Origin: Neocallimastix lanati (nom. inval.)
Taxonomy: Eukaryota > Neocallimastigomycota > Neocallimastigomycetes > Neocallimastigales > Neocallimastigaceae
Assembly: GCA_016946835.1 (NCBI GenBank)
Contig: JACVTC010000032.1
Span: 1,282,501 to 1,317,500 of the forward strand
DNA length: 35,000 bases
Direction of reading: 5' to 3'
Shown here in pieces: positions 1-14,577 of the stretch; the first letter of the stretch is position 1; every line of letters starts with the position of its first letter. The position numbers and the translations under genes were made by a program. Below the pieces are notes generated by a model. It did not search any database. It saw only the letters and a program-made list of their open reading frames with translations, and was not told the DNA's origin.

Positions 1-1990
1 TCTAATACCATTTGTTGTGTTATTAAGTATATTTTGTGATATTGATTGAAAACTTTCATCGGTGTCACAGAGTTCATTTCTATTTTCTAAAATAAGATTA
101 TAATCTTCATAATACTCTTTTTCACCCAATAAACAAGCTGGGAAATATGGCGAACCATAATGACATTCATTAGAAAATTTATTATTATTGTTATTATGTC
201 CTTTTTTGTCTTGTTCTCGTTCGTTATTATATTCATTATATCTGTCATCATTACCAACTTCTTCAATAACTTCCTTTTCCTTTTTATTTTTATTACCCTT
301 ATTTTTATTTTCATTACTAATATTTTGTTCCAAACCAATGTATTTATTATCAGGATAATAAATACTTAATTTATTATTGGGAGATCCATTCAATGCTAAT
401 CGATCATCAATATTAGATTGGAAATTTGGAAATTTTTCAGAAGATAATGCATAGAGATTACCATCAATAGAACCAATAAATGCTTTCTTAGAATTATTAA
501 ATTGTTCTTTTGGCCAAATTGGTTTAGCCTTAGATAACCTCAATTTTTCTCCTTGATCACCATTTTTAGTTGATGAAACACTAAATGTTGATAAAACTGG
601 TGATGAAAACTTGAAATTCAAGTATTTTTCACTACCTTTTTCATGAATTATTAAATCACCTTGAGCATTTGCTGAAGCAGATAATGATTCAAAATTTGAT
701 TTTTCACTATTTGTAAATTCAGCTGCTTGTTGTTCATCAAAGTTTGCTGTTGTATATTCTGAGTAGGAAACATTCCATCTAAAATTATATTATAATTCAT
801 ATTAATTACATTATTAATAATTTACAACAAATAAAACTATAACATAATTTAATTATAATAATCATAATAATTATAATAATTAAAATGTAATAATAATATA
901 TAAAATTATACTTCGTTTTTCCTGTTAAACTATCTTTGATAATTAATTTATAATCTATTATTTTATTCAATAATTTTATATATATATCAAATAAATAAAT
1001 AATAATTAATAATTAAAAAAAAAATTAATATTATTTAAACATAATAAATAAGACATATAAAATATATTAATAAAATTTTATTAAATATATTTACCAACTC
1101 TTCCTATATGAATTACATCAGAATTTTCCTTAAAGCCAAATGAAGAATCCATTGAATAAGATTTAATTAATTTACCAGTATATAAATTTAATACTAATAT
1201 ATTAGTTGTTTTACTTCCTAAGTAAATATTTTCATTTTGAGCAAATGGGGCTTGTTCAATTAGAGCCTTAATTGAAAATGGTAAAACCTTATTATTATTA
1301 TTGTTGTTGTTGTTGTTATATATAGGTTATCAATAAAAATTACAAAAATTATAAAATTTTATATATTAAATAAATTATGTATATATATATATATATATAA
1401 TAATTAAAAAGATTTATAAAAATATTAACAGTCAAAAATTTTTATAAATATCAATTATCATTTATAAACTTAATTATTATATAAAAGATAATATATTCTA
1501 CATGCAAATCTTCTCCTGGTTTCATAACAAAGATATTACCATCTTCTGTTGGTTCAGGAATGAAAATTTCATTAAAAATATCCTCTCTTCTAAGAGCTAA
1601 GTCATCTGTTCCTTTTTTTATTCCTGAAGATTCTTTGGTATTATTTTTATTTTTTTCCTTAATTTTAAATTTACTATTAGATTTTCTTCGTTTTCCCTGG
1701 AAATCTTTAATTGGTTTTTTAGAATTTAAATCTGGAAAATCATGTAATTTAGATTTTATCATAGAACCTCGATCGAGATCTAGAGTCCATAAACGTTCCC
1801 CTGTTGTTTTATTGATACCATGAATACTTCCGTCAAGTGTTGTAACTATAGCAACATCAAGTGATTTTTCAGGTTTGAAATCTCTTTTATATTTTTCTAA
1901 AGAATAATTTTCACTTCTACTTTCTTGAATAAAGAGTAAAAATAATACAACTAGAAATGAAAAAAAAGTTTTATATTTAATTGAATTCAT
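1..1990 (-). CDS. IRE1: IRE1-type ER stress sensor kinase/endoribonuclease, N-terminal luminal part (partial)
   Basis: Type I ER membrane sensor of the unfolded protein response; the luminal domain detects misfolded protein, and the cytosolic kinase/RNase splices its target mRNA. Visible exons on the minus strand are 1990-1502, 1287-1095, 954-912 and 778-1 (continuing off the edge). Phase closes at all three introns, giving 501 residues. Residues 1-26 are a hydrophobic signal peptide. Residues 46-68 hold the beta-propeller strand VAIVTTLDGSIHGI followed by TGERLW, diagnostic of the IRE1/PERK luminal fold. Exon 2 has LPFSIKALIEQAPF and IYLGSKTTNILVLNLYTGKL, matching the IRE1 'LPFTIPELVQ...PF...LYMGKK' segment. 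Exon 4 has KWNVSYSEY, the counterpart of 'RWNATY', then KAFIGSIDGNLYAL. A lineage-specific N/K-rich insert lies around 300-180, and luminal cysteines follow it. The transmembrane helix, kinase and RNase must lie left of the window. The start is the first ATG before the signal peptide. PERK is less likely on the exon 2 match. Confidence 0.93.
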
Positions 1991-2012
1991 TTTAATTTAT
2001 TTCCTTTTTATC

Positions 2013-2017
<5 letters not shown>

Positions 2018-2054
<37 letters not shown>
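2018..2054 (-). promoter_or_regulatory. 37-nt poly(dT) tract upstream of the IRE1 start
   Basis: A run of 37 A on the plus strand, so T37 on the coding strand, begins 28 nt upstream of the IRE1 ATG. Poly(dA:dT) tracts are known nucleosome-excluding promoter elements in fungi. Similar runs occur throughout the window, including in introns and intergenic DNA, so a promoter role is inference from position only. It may lie within the 5' UTR. Confidence 0.35.
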
Positions 2055-2056
<2 letters not shown>

Positions 2057-2192
2057 AGTGAAAACTTTTCTACAAAGTAATATATTGGAACTTGGAATTA
2101 TTAAAACTTTGTTTCATATAAAGCAATCAATGATTTTCATTTACTTTTCTTTTGAAAAATATAATATTATTATATAATTATTCGATATTTAC

Positions 2193-2299
<107 letters not shown>

Positions 2300-2909
2300 G
2301 TAATTTTATTTATTGTTGTTAATATTTAATGTATTTTTTTTTTTTTATCTTCTTTTTAAAATTTAAATTTGAAATTTATATTGATATAAAATTTCAATAT
2401 CTTTTGCTTTTAAATAAAATTATCGATTTTAACAAAAATTTTAAAATTATTTTATTTATTAAACAGTCCTTTGATATTATGATATGCTTGATTGATAATA
2501 TAATATATATATAAATTTAATAATTATATTAATAATATGATTAATTATCTAAAAAAGAAAATAATTACTAATAGGTTGTCGAAACTACTTCAAATTTATT
2601 TAATATAAAATATAATATTAGGGGTATTACTATATTATTTCTGATATTATTTCTGTTATATTTAGTTATTTGAATAATTTTAAATTCATAAGAACTTTTA
2701 TTTGATTATTAATGCCTTCTTTAATTAAAGTATAAATTAATTTTCATAAATTATATAATTTATATATATATATAAAATAATAGTAATAATAATAATAATA
2801 ATAAGGAATGAATATATTAATTAATAATGAATGAAAATCAATTAAATAATTGAATTTGAAATTTGCCTATATTTACTTTTAAAACATTACTTAATACTAA
2901 ATTTATTCT

Positions 2910-4060
2910 ATTTTATTTTACTTTATTTTATTTTATTTTATTTTAGTTTAGTTTAGTTTAGTTTATTTTATTTTATTTTATTTTATTTTATTTTATTTTA
3001 CTTTATTTTATTTTATTTTATTTTATTTTATTTTATTTTATTTTATTTTAGTTTAGTTTATTTTATTTTATTTTATTTTATTTTATTTTATTTTATTTTA
3101 TTTTATTTTATTTTATTTTATTTTATTTTATTTTATTTTATTTTATTTTATTCAATCTGTACTTATATTTATATTCTACTATTTATTTTATTTTATTTTA
3201 TTTTATTTTATTTTATTTTATTTTATTTTATTTTATTTTATTTTATTTTATTTTATTTTATTTTATTTTATTTTAGTTTAGTTTATTTTATTTTATTTTA
3301 TTTTATTTTATTTTATTTTATTTTATTTTATTTTATTTTATTTTATTTTATTTTATTTTATTTTATTTTATTTTAGTTTAGTTTAGTTTATTTTATTTTA
3401 TTTTATTTTATTTTATTTTATTTTATTTTATTTTATTTTATTTTATTTTATTTTATTTTATTTTATTTTATTTTATTTTATTTTATTTTATTTTATTTTA
3501 TTCAATTTGTACTTTATATTCATATTCTACTATTTATTTTATTTTATTTTATTTTATTTTATTTTATTTTATTTTATTTTATTTTATTTTATTTTATTTT
3601 ATTTTATTTTATTTTATTTTATTTTATTTTATTTTATTTTATTTTATTTTATTTTATTTTATTTTATTTTATTTTATTTTATTTTAGTTTAGTTTAGTTT
3701 ATTTTATTTTATTTTATTTTATTTTATTTTATTTTATTTTATTTTATTTTATTTTATTTTATTTTATTTTATTTTATTTTATTTTATTTTATTTTATTTT
3801 ATTTTATTTTATTTTATTTTATTCAATCTGTACTTATATTCATATTCTACTATTTATTTTATTTTATTTTATTTTATTTTATTTTATTTTATTTTATTTT
3901 ATTTTATTTTATTCAATCTGTACTTATATTCATATTCTACTATTTATTTTATTTTATTTTATTTTATTTTATTTTATTTTATTTTATTTTATTTTATTTT
4001 ATTTTATTTTATTTTATTTTATTTTATTTTATTTTATTTTATTTTATTTTATTTTATTTT
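2910..4060. repeat. (TTTTA)n pentanucleotide satellite with recurring spacer
   Basis: About 1.15 kb of almost pure TTTTA repeats with scattered GTTTA variants. It is interrupted by a conserved spacer of roughly 32 nt (TTCAATCTGTACTTATATTC followed by ATATTCTACTA) at about 3151, 3501, 3822 and 3912. The spacers differ by one or two bases, including one TACTTTAT for TACTTAT. This gives a higher-order repeat: long pentamer blocks punctuated by the same unique sequence. The open frame at 3507-3692 is a by-product of the array. Confidence 0.97.
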
Positions 4061-4788
4061 TTATATTTTATTATTTTTATTTTTGTTTATATTTTTGTAT
4101 TTTTATTTTTTGTTTATATTTTTGTATTTTTTTGTCATTTTTTATTTTTTTAAAAAATATATTCTTTTTAGTAATATATTAATTAATTATTAAAACATTA
4201 TATTAAATATTAATTATGGAAATTTTCATTTGATATATGTCATATATTTAATATGAATATAGTAATTGATAAAGTAATTTTATATCATAATTTTATTAAT
4301 ATTTTATATAAATGGGGAGGTTTCATTATGCCAATTTTCACGTGATATATATAAATATATGGCTATAGCTATAAATTTCTACATAATATTATTTTATTGT
4401 ATTATTTTGTCACTTCAACTTTTAAATTAATTATTAAGTGAATAATTAAATAAATCATGTAATGGTTAGATTTTATGATTTTAATTCTTTTTATTTAAAT
4501 GTTATTAATAATTATTCTTTTATTTAAATGCTATTAATAAAAAAAATTATATAAAAATATAAATGTTATTAAAAATGTAAATGTTATTAATAATAATTCT
4601 TTTATTTAAATGTTATTAAAAAAAAATAATAATTATAATGATAAAATTATTAATTATACATTGTATTTGAATATATATTTATACTGTATAAATTTAATAA
4701 ACTTATAAATTAAATTTTTGAATGACAGAATTCTGATTATTTCGTTTGGTCATTCCTCATTTCTTAATTATTTATTATAAAATAATTT
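4061..4788. other. AT-rich intergenic stretch, no gene seen
   Basis: No supported gene. Between 4485 and 4625 there is a degenerate direct repeat: the unit ATTCTTTTATTTAAATG(T/C)TATTA occurs about three times, with shorter copies (AAATGTTATTAA) between. A CACGTG hexamer lies near 4340. The segment is downstream, relative to the transposase strand, of the MULE remnant at 4789-5424. Confidence 0.6.
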
Positions 4789-5424
4789 TTATATTATGTT
4801 ATTTAAATCAGTTAAACAATCAAACCACAAATTAATAATATTATTTCTATCACATTTAGCATCAATTAACTTGGTTTCAATAATTTTGTAGCGTTCAATT
4901 AAGACACTGATTTCATTAGCATTATTTATTGCTCTTTTTTTTATTTTCCAAATTCTTCTTATTTTTCTTTGATAATCATAATATGATAAATGTTCAAGTT
5001 CATTGAATTTAACTATTAATTCATAAAAAGATGGTTTTGTTGGAAGTAAATTATTTAAATAATTATTGAATGATTCTGAGGCATTGTTTGTTATTTGTTC
5101 CATATTATTATAATAATTCCAAAATTTCATATCATAATCAACTTAAATATGTTTTATAAAAATATTCTAAAAATTTTAAAAATTGACAATAATTATTTTT
5201 AATAGATTTAATTTTAATTATAACATAAATATTAAATATATATTCAGGATTTATAAATGGTAAATTTGAAATAGCTTTATAATAAATAAATATATTATTA
5301 TTATCATTTTTTAATTCGTTATAGCATAATTTATTTTTTTTAATTTCTAGTGATTTTTTATAATGTCAAATGCAATATTTAATATTATTTGTATTAGGAA
5401 ATATTGTTTTTGCTGCTTTAGATA
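4789..5424 (-). mobile_element. Decayed MULE (Mutator-like) transposase remnant
   Basis: The minus-strand translation carries the second half of a MULE DDE transposase. It starts DISKAAKTIFPNTNNIKYC, continues HYKKSLEIKKNKL, and after about 60 residues reaches FWNYYNNMEQITNNASESFN then NLLPTKPSFYELI. This is the usual MULE order: an '...FPN...KYC.FH..' block, then 'TNN..E.FN..L' and a 'P.(F/L).E(F/L)I' helix. Breaks: an in-frame TGA at 5366-5368 where the family has an aromatic residue (I-stop-HYKK), and a stop/frame change near 5130 before the last block. The 113-residue open segment ends at a genuine stop. The N-terminal half and the terminal inverted repeats are not recognisable; the homology ends upstream directly against TTTTA-type repeat at about 5428. 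Non-functional. Confidence 0.75.
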
Positions 5425-5427
5425 TGT

Positions 5428-5565
5428 CCTATTTCTACTATTTATTTTATTTTATTTCAATCTGTACTTTATATTCATATTTCTACTATTTATTTTATTT
5501 TATTCAATCTGTACTTTATATTTATATTCTATTATTTATTTCATTTCATTTTATTTTATTTTATT
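5428..5565. repeat. Second patch of TTTTA repeat with the same spacer
   Basis: Short TTTTA blocks separated by two copies of the spacer (about 5456-5489 and 5502-5535; TTCAATCTGTACTTTATATT then CATATTTCTACTA or a variant). It is the same family as 2910-4060 and lies on the other side of the MULE remnant. Overlapping open frames here are low-complexity by-products. Confidence 0.9.
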
Positions 5566-6570
5566 TTTTATACTTATATTATTACAATCTTTATTTATAT
5601 ATTTATATATACATTTATTTTTTTTACATATAATTGTATTAAAATTTTTTATGGCGTTAACATAAAATTTTTCAAGCCAATAAAAATAAATGGCGTATTG
5701 AAAATTTGTATTATAAAAATTGGCGAAATGAACCACATTCATATAAATTAATATATTATTCTATTAATTCATATTTTTTAATTTTTAAATATAGATTATT
5801 TAACTACTTACATATAAATAATAAATATTAAATATTAAATAATATTATTGTAAAAATTTGAAGACAGTATTTTATAATATATATTGTAAAAATGGGAAAA
5901 AATATAAAAAGAATTTTTTAATTTTACTTTGAATAATTTAGTATTAAATATAATGACTACTAATTACTCTTAATCCAATATTATTAGAAATCTTTTATAT
6001 GAAGTAATTATATTAAACAAAGATAATGTAATAATTACATATATATTCAATTAGAAAAGCTTATAAAGTTTATCTATTTTTTGTAATAATAAAAATTAAT
6101 CCTCTTTATTAAGGAAAAATTAATAAAGTTTAATATAATCAATATCTTTTTATTTTGTATATTTAGTTTTTAATAATTAATTAAAAAAAAAAAAAAAGTT
6201 TATTGTATATTGAATATTTATTTATATATTTATATAAAAATATAAAAAAAAAAAGTTTAATATTTTTTGAAATTATAATAATTATATTAATTATCCGTCA
6301 TTCATTGATTTTGAATAAAAAGGTTTTAATATATAATCCATAGGTTATCGTAACAAATTATTCCAATGTTTTGAGGGGGGCTAAATAGCATCCACCGGAA
6401 GTAAAATATAAAAAAATTGCTACATAATACATTAATTGTAAACTTTATTTTAATATAAATATGATATACAATATTTAAAAATTACAATATATATATATAT
6501 TAAAAAGAATATAAATGTAAAAATTTAAATAATATTATTAAAATATATATATAGATTTATCTATGTAAGA
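5566..6570. other. AT-rich intergenic stretch with a small GC-richer islet
   Basis: No gene supported. TGGCG occurs three times at about 34-nt intervals (near 5652, 5686 and 5720). At 6340-6405 there is a conspicuous islet containing GGTTATCGTAAC, a G6 run and CATCCACCGGAAG, unlike its surroundings. It could be a transposon end, an eroded exon or an RNA gene. No tRNA fold was recognised. Confidence 0.5.
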
Positions 6571-6723
6571 ATGAATTATAGACTTTTCAGTTTAATGTGT
6601 CTTCAGATTTGTGTTATATCAGCATTAAAAGATCTTTCAGTTAAGGTTGAAAACAACTTATATGTTTTCACTCCTACATTTTATGATTCCCTTGAGTATT
6701 TTTTTATTTACAATGTATATTAA
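6571..6723 (+). CDS. Possible first exon or fragment of a secreted protein (doubtful)
   Basis: A 50-residue frame begins MNYRLFSLMCLQICVISALK, which looks like a cleavable signal peptide (hydrophobic core 5-17, small residues SA before a Lys), followed by DLSVKVENNLYVFTPTFYDS. Base composition is less extreme than the flanks. A GTATTT donor-like site follows GACTCCCTTGA-type sequence near 6695. Downstream, 6731-6810 reads NEKWNRGALD-stop-SCSIFSK-stop-AILIGY, with both stops explicable as single C-to-T or G-to-A changes at Trp or Gln codons. That suggests a decayed gene rather than a live small protein. I do not recognise the family. Confidence 0.3.
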   Translation: MNYRLFSLMCLQICVISALKDLSVKVENNLYVFTPTFYDSLEYFFIYNVY

Positions 6724-8262
6724 TAATTTTAATGAGAAATGGAACAGAGGGGCATTAGATTGAAGTTGTTCCATTTTTTCAAAGTAAGCAATTCTCATTG
6801 GATATTAACTAATAAATTCCATAATAATATTATTATTATTATAATTTAAAAATTAAACTTTAAAAAAAAAAAAAAACATATATATATAAATACTTGATAT
6901 ATATATATAATGGAAGATGAATTGTAAAATTCAATAAATAAAAAAAAAGATTGTTTATTAATAATTTTAAAAGTAGAAATACAAAATAATTAAAATTTAA
7001 AAAACAATATAAAGTTAACAAAATCAAAAATACAATTTCACTATAATTTAAATATATGAGATAATATGTAAATTAGGACTTCATCAAAAAAAAAAAAAAA
7101 AAAAATAAAAATAAAAAATATATATCTAAAAATAATTGAAGGAATATTCCAAAAAAAAATTAATTTCAGAATCAATTCTGAACAGTAATATCTACCAAAC
7201 TAGTTTCGAGAATCAAGTAAAAAATCAAAAAATATATCAAAAAATAATACAAACAATAGAAAATATTCGAAATACAGAAGAAAAATGAATAAAAATGACT
7301 ATGAAAACTATCTTGAAAAGGACAAAAATTTCAGTCTAGAATAACATTAATGTATCAGTAATCACATACAAATAAAAAATAGACTAAAAAAGGAAAAAAA
7401 TAAATCGAAAAATTACTACAGAAATTATTGTTTCACAATAATCAATTGCTTTAATAATTTCAAATAAGACATTTTGAAGTCGTAATTCTATCAAGGATAT
7501 TTCTTGAATATACTGATAAAAATAAAAGTGTTCAAAAATATTAATTATTATAAAAAAATATTCATATTAATTATTATAAAAAAAGTTGCATAACATTAAT
7601 AGTAATACAATGTATTTAAAATTAAATATTAATAAGGTTTCTTTTTACAAAAAGCTAATAAACAATTATATTATCCTTATTAAAATTAGTTCATTTAATA
7701 TATATATATATATATATATAAAGATATTCATCCAATACATATTATATAATTAATTTGATTCATTTATCAAAGCAATTAATTTCAAAAATATCAATACAAT
7801 ATAAATTTTATCAAGTGAATATATTTATAATAAAAATTTAAAAAAAATACAAAGAGACAAAATATTATATAATAATATTAGAATTTATAATAAAAAATTA
7901 CTTTTTATGAATAATTTAAATTTATAAATATAATTATTGTATTAATTATATATCCATTTCTTTAATCAAAATAAAAAATATATAATTTTTATGATAATCA
8001 TGTCTTAATTTTATTAATTATAATAGCAATATTAATGTAATGGTTTTTAATTCTTTAATATTCAAAAAAAAAAAAAAAAATTAAGGAATAATTATTGTGA
8101 AAAATTATTATATAAATATATTATTTAATATTTAAAAATTTTTAGTTTAAATTTGTAATTATTAACAATGAAAAAGTAAATATAAATTATGATTATTCAA
8201 ATTAAATATCAATTAATTTAATATATCACAATATATATATAGTTATAGTTTTACAAAAAGAT
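6724..8262. other. AT-rich stretch with one possible eroded exon
   Basis: Mostly A-rich sequence with poly(A) runs (for example 7087-7105 and 8064-8081). The segment 7168-7293 (+) is open for about 42 codons after a TTTCAG acceptor-like site, with Q/N/K/I-rich content (for example NIYQTSFENQVKNQKIYQK). It has no recognised family and ends at a stop. The flanks contain many stops. No live gene supported. Confidence 0.4.
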
Positions 8263-11310
<3,048 letters not shown>

Positions 11311-11497
11311 TTTCTATTATGTTTTTTTATTCAAATGACCAAATATATATAATAGGTGTTTACATTGATAACAAAGAAAAATATCTCTCTATTTTACTCT
11401 TTTTTTTTTTCTATTATATATTTTATTTAAAAAAAATTTTTTTTATTATTATGTTAAACCTACTACATAAAAAATAAAATTAATTATACAAGCTTTA

Positions 11498-11536
<39 letters not shown>

Positions 11537-13208
11537 TATTCTAATTTGTATTTATCAAAATAATATATATACAAAAAAAAAAAAAAAAAATTAATAAAAA
11601 AAATAGTTAAACATATTTGAAAATTTTATTATTACCTATTATTATTTGCTCTTTTTATTTTATATTATTCAAATTTTAATAAATGAAGTTATATTTTTTA
11701 CCATATTTATTTTCTATATATATATATATATTTATATTTATTTAATATTGTTGTATCATTACAATACAAATTAATTAAAGAGAATCATTGATAAACTTTA
11801 TTAATAATTATATTTTATAATTACGATATAGATATGAAAATATTTTCTTCTATTAATGATAAATTTCTTTTTATCAATTTTGGATTTAGTTAATATTTAT
11901 TAATTGATTATACTAAAAAACAATATTATTTAAGATTTTAAATAATAAAAATCATTAATAATAAAAATAAGTTATAACAATTTTTTTTAATAAATATATA
12001 ATTATAAAAAAAAAAAAAAAAAAGAAATTATCATTAATAAAAGTTTTAAATAATTTATAAGTGATTTAATATCTTAAGTTAATAATGTTAAAAAATACTA
12101 AATTATACTAAATAATATTAAATAATTATAAAATATAAAATTTCAATAAATAAAAAATATTATATAATTATAAAATTTTGTTAAATCTTTTATTTATATT
12201 AATAATTTTTGTTATTTAAAATCTTAAATATTAATATTTGTATAAATAAATATTTTATTTATTATTAATAATTTTTATTATTTAAAATTAATTAATATTA
12301 ACAAGTATTAAATTTTTATTTGAATAATAATAAATAGGTAATATTATCTTAATTTTTTTAAATAATATTTATTTAGGAAGAAAAATATAATTTATTAATA
12401 ACAAAAGAAAAAAAATAAAAACTGAGAAAGGTATACAAAAAGATGTTATAAAGTATTTATAATAATAATTAATATTCATATATAGATGATTAAAAATATA
12501 TAATTTTATGATTTTATTAAAAATATTGTTCTAAAAAATTTTCAAAAATTTTCTAGAGTCTTAATGTATTGTATTATATAATTTAACTCTTTAAATATTA
12601 TAAATGTATATTATTTTTTTTCTTTTTATGTTATAGATATATATATTTATATGTTCATTTATAATAATTTATTTTATTATATTCTTTTCTTTATTTTATT
12701 TTATTTCGTTTTATTCCGTTATATTTTTTTTATTATAAAACAAATTTAATTTAACGTACATTAATTCGAAAAAAAATAATAAAGAAATAAAATTCATTAT
12801 TAAATAATATTTTTGATTAATATGTAAATTTATTTCTTTAACTATAATAATTTTATAATTAATATTGATAGAAAAACAATTTGTATTTATTAGTTTTATT
12901 TAAATTAAATTTTAGTATAAGAGTTGTAATAATTTGAAATATATAAGAACTTTGATTAAAAATTATAAATGAATGAATTATTAATTATTGTTATTAATAT
13001 TATTATTAATATTATTATTATATTATTATTATATTATTATTACTATTATATTATTATTATATTATAATTATAATTATATTAATATTTATGAATAAAATAG
13101 GAAATCAAAAGTAGCAAATATTATCATTTAATTAATTAAAATTAAATTAATAATTCTTAAATTAATCTAATAACAAATAAGGAAGTAAGGAAATATTTAA
13201 AAATAACC
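11311..13208. other. AT-rich intergenic region, no gene seen
   Basis: About 1.9 kb between the RhoGEF pseudogene (-) and ELL (+). The two are divergently arranged, so it should hold the ELL promoter. It contains (TTA)n near 11500-11536, several poly(A)/poly(T) runs, and TTA-type repeats near 12990-13070. No coding or RNA gene and no clear promoter motif were recognised. Confidence 0.6.
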
Positions 13209-13933
13209 ATGTTATTATATGAAGATGTTACATATATTATCCAGCCAGATACAAAGCATAGAAGGTTAGTACCTTTAGCTGCATTAAAAGTAAATGATGA
13301 ATTTCTCGAACTTTTGGAATCAAATACAAATAATTTAACAATTCAATTCGGCTCAACATGTGTAAGCAAAAGATATAATTTTCAATATATATAACAAAAT
13401 TCTTATTATTATTATACAATATACAATATATAATATATTTTCAACTGTTATAAAAAAATAGAAAATTGTTTCAAATAACCAGGAATTTAAATTTACAATG
13501 GAGAAAGAAGAAAATAGAGTTGCGGTTGATTATGTTAGAAGGAATGATATAAAGTCAAATTCTCTTGAAATTTGTGGACGTTTAACGCATACATTGAAAA
13601 TGAAAAAAAATATGACACAACAATTATCAGATAAAATAAGAAATAAATATATAGAGACAGAAAAAAATAATAGAACGTAAGATATTTAGTATATATTGAT
13701 AAAAATTAATAGTATTATAATAATAAAATAATCATAATGTTGTAACTCATAGATATATTTAATAATAATAATAATAACAATAACATTATTACTATTATTA
13801 TTATAATATTGATTCAAAATTAATAGGAGCATTGTTCTTGATAATTCACAGATTTCAAGTATATCTAAATATTTATATTAATACATATTAATAAATTATT
13901 AAGAATAAGTTATTTAAAAATTTTAATTATATA

Positions 13934-13966
<33 letters not shown>

Positions 13967-13974
13967 ATAGTAAA

Positions 13975-14047
<73 letters not shown>

Positions 14048-14503
14048 GTAAAAATAATAATAATAATAAATAATAAATAATAATAATAATAATAATAAAT
14101 AATAAATAATAATAATATTAATAATAATAATAATAAATAATATTAATATTAATATTAATATTAATCATAATAATATATTCTTACTTTAATTTAGATATTA
14201 AAAAGCAAAATTCAAGACTGAAGAATAAAACTCGTTTATATGATGGATCAAAATCGAAGTTAAGATCAAATTCACCAATTCAAGTCACAGGCGGTTTAGA
14301 TTTACGAACAAGAATAGTACATATGTTAGCACCAAAACCAATGAAATTAGTAAATTTAAGTAAAATGTTAAAAATTAAAGAAACAGAACCTGAATTAATA
14401 AGCATATTAGAAAATGTAAATTAAAATATTTAATTATTAACCTAACTGTAATATTACTATTAACTTAATATTAAAAATAAATTATAATAATATATATATA
14501 TAT

Positions 14504-14577
<74 letters not shown>

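Noticed and set aside
87-369. Overlapping small frames on both strands at the left edge
   Set aside because: Shadows of IRE1 exon 4, which is read in another frame and matches the luminal domain.
1560-1823. 87-residue plus-strand frame
   Set aside because: Antisense shadow of IRE1 exon 1.
3507-3692. 61-residue open frame of Phe/Tyr/Ile/Leu repeats
   Set aside because: It is simply the (TTTTA)n array read in frame; no independent coding signal.
2910-4060. CRISPR-like array (regular repeats with spacers)
   Set aside because: Eukaryotic genome. The 'spacers' are identical to each other and the 'repeats' are a 5-bp microsatellite, the reverse of CRISPR logic; no cas genes.
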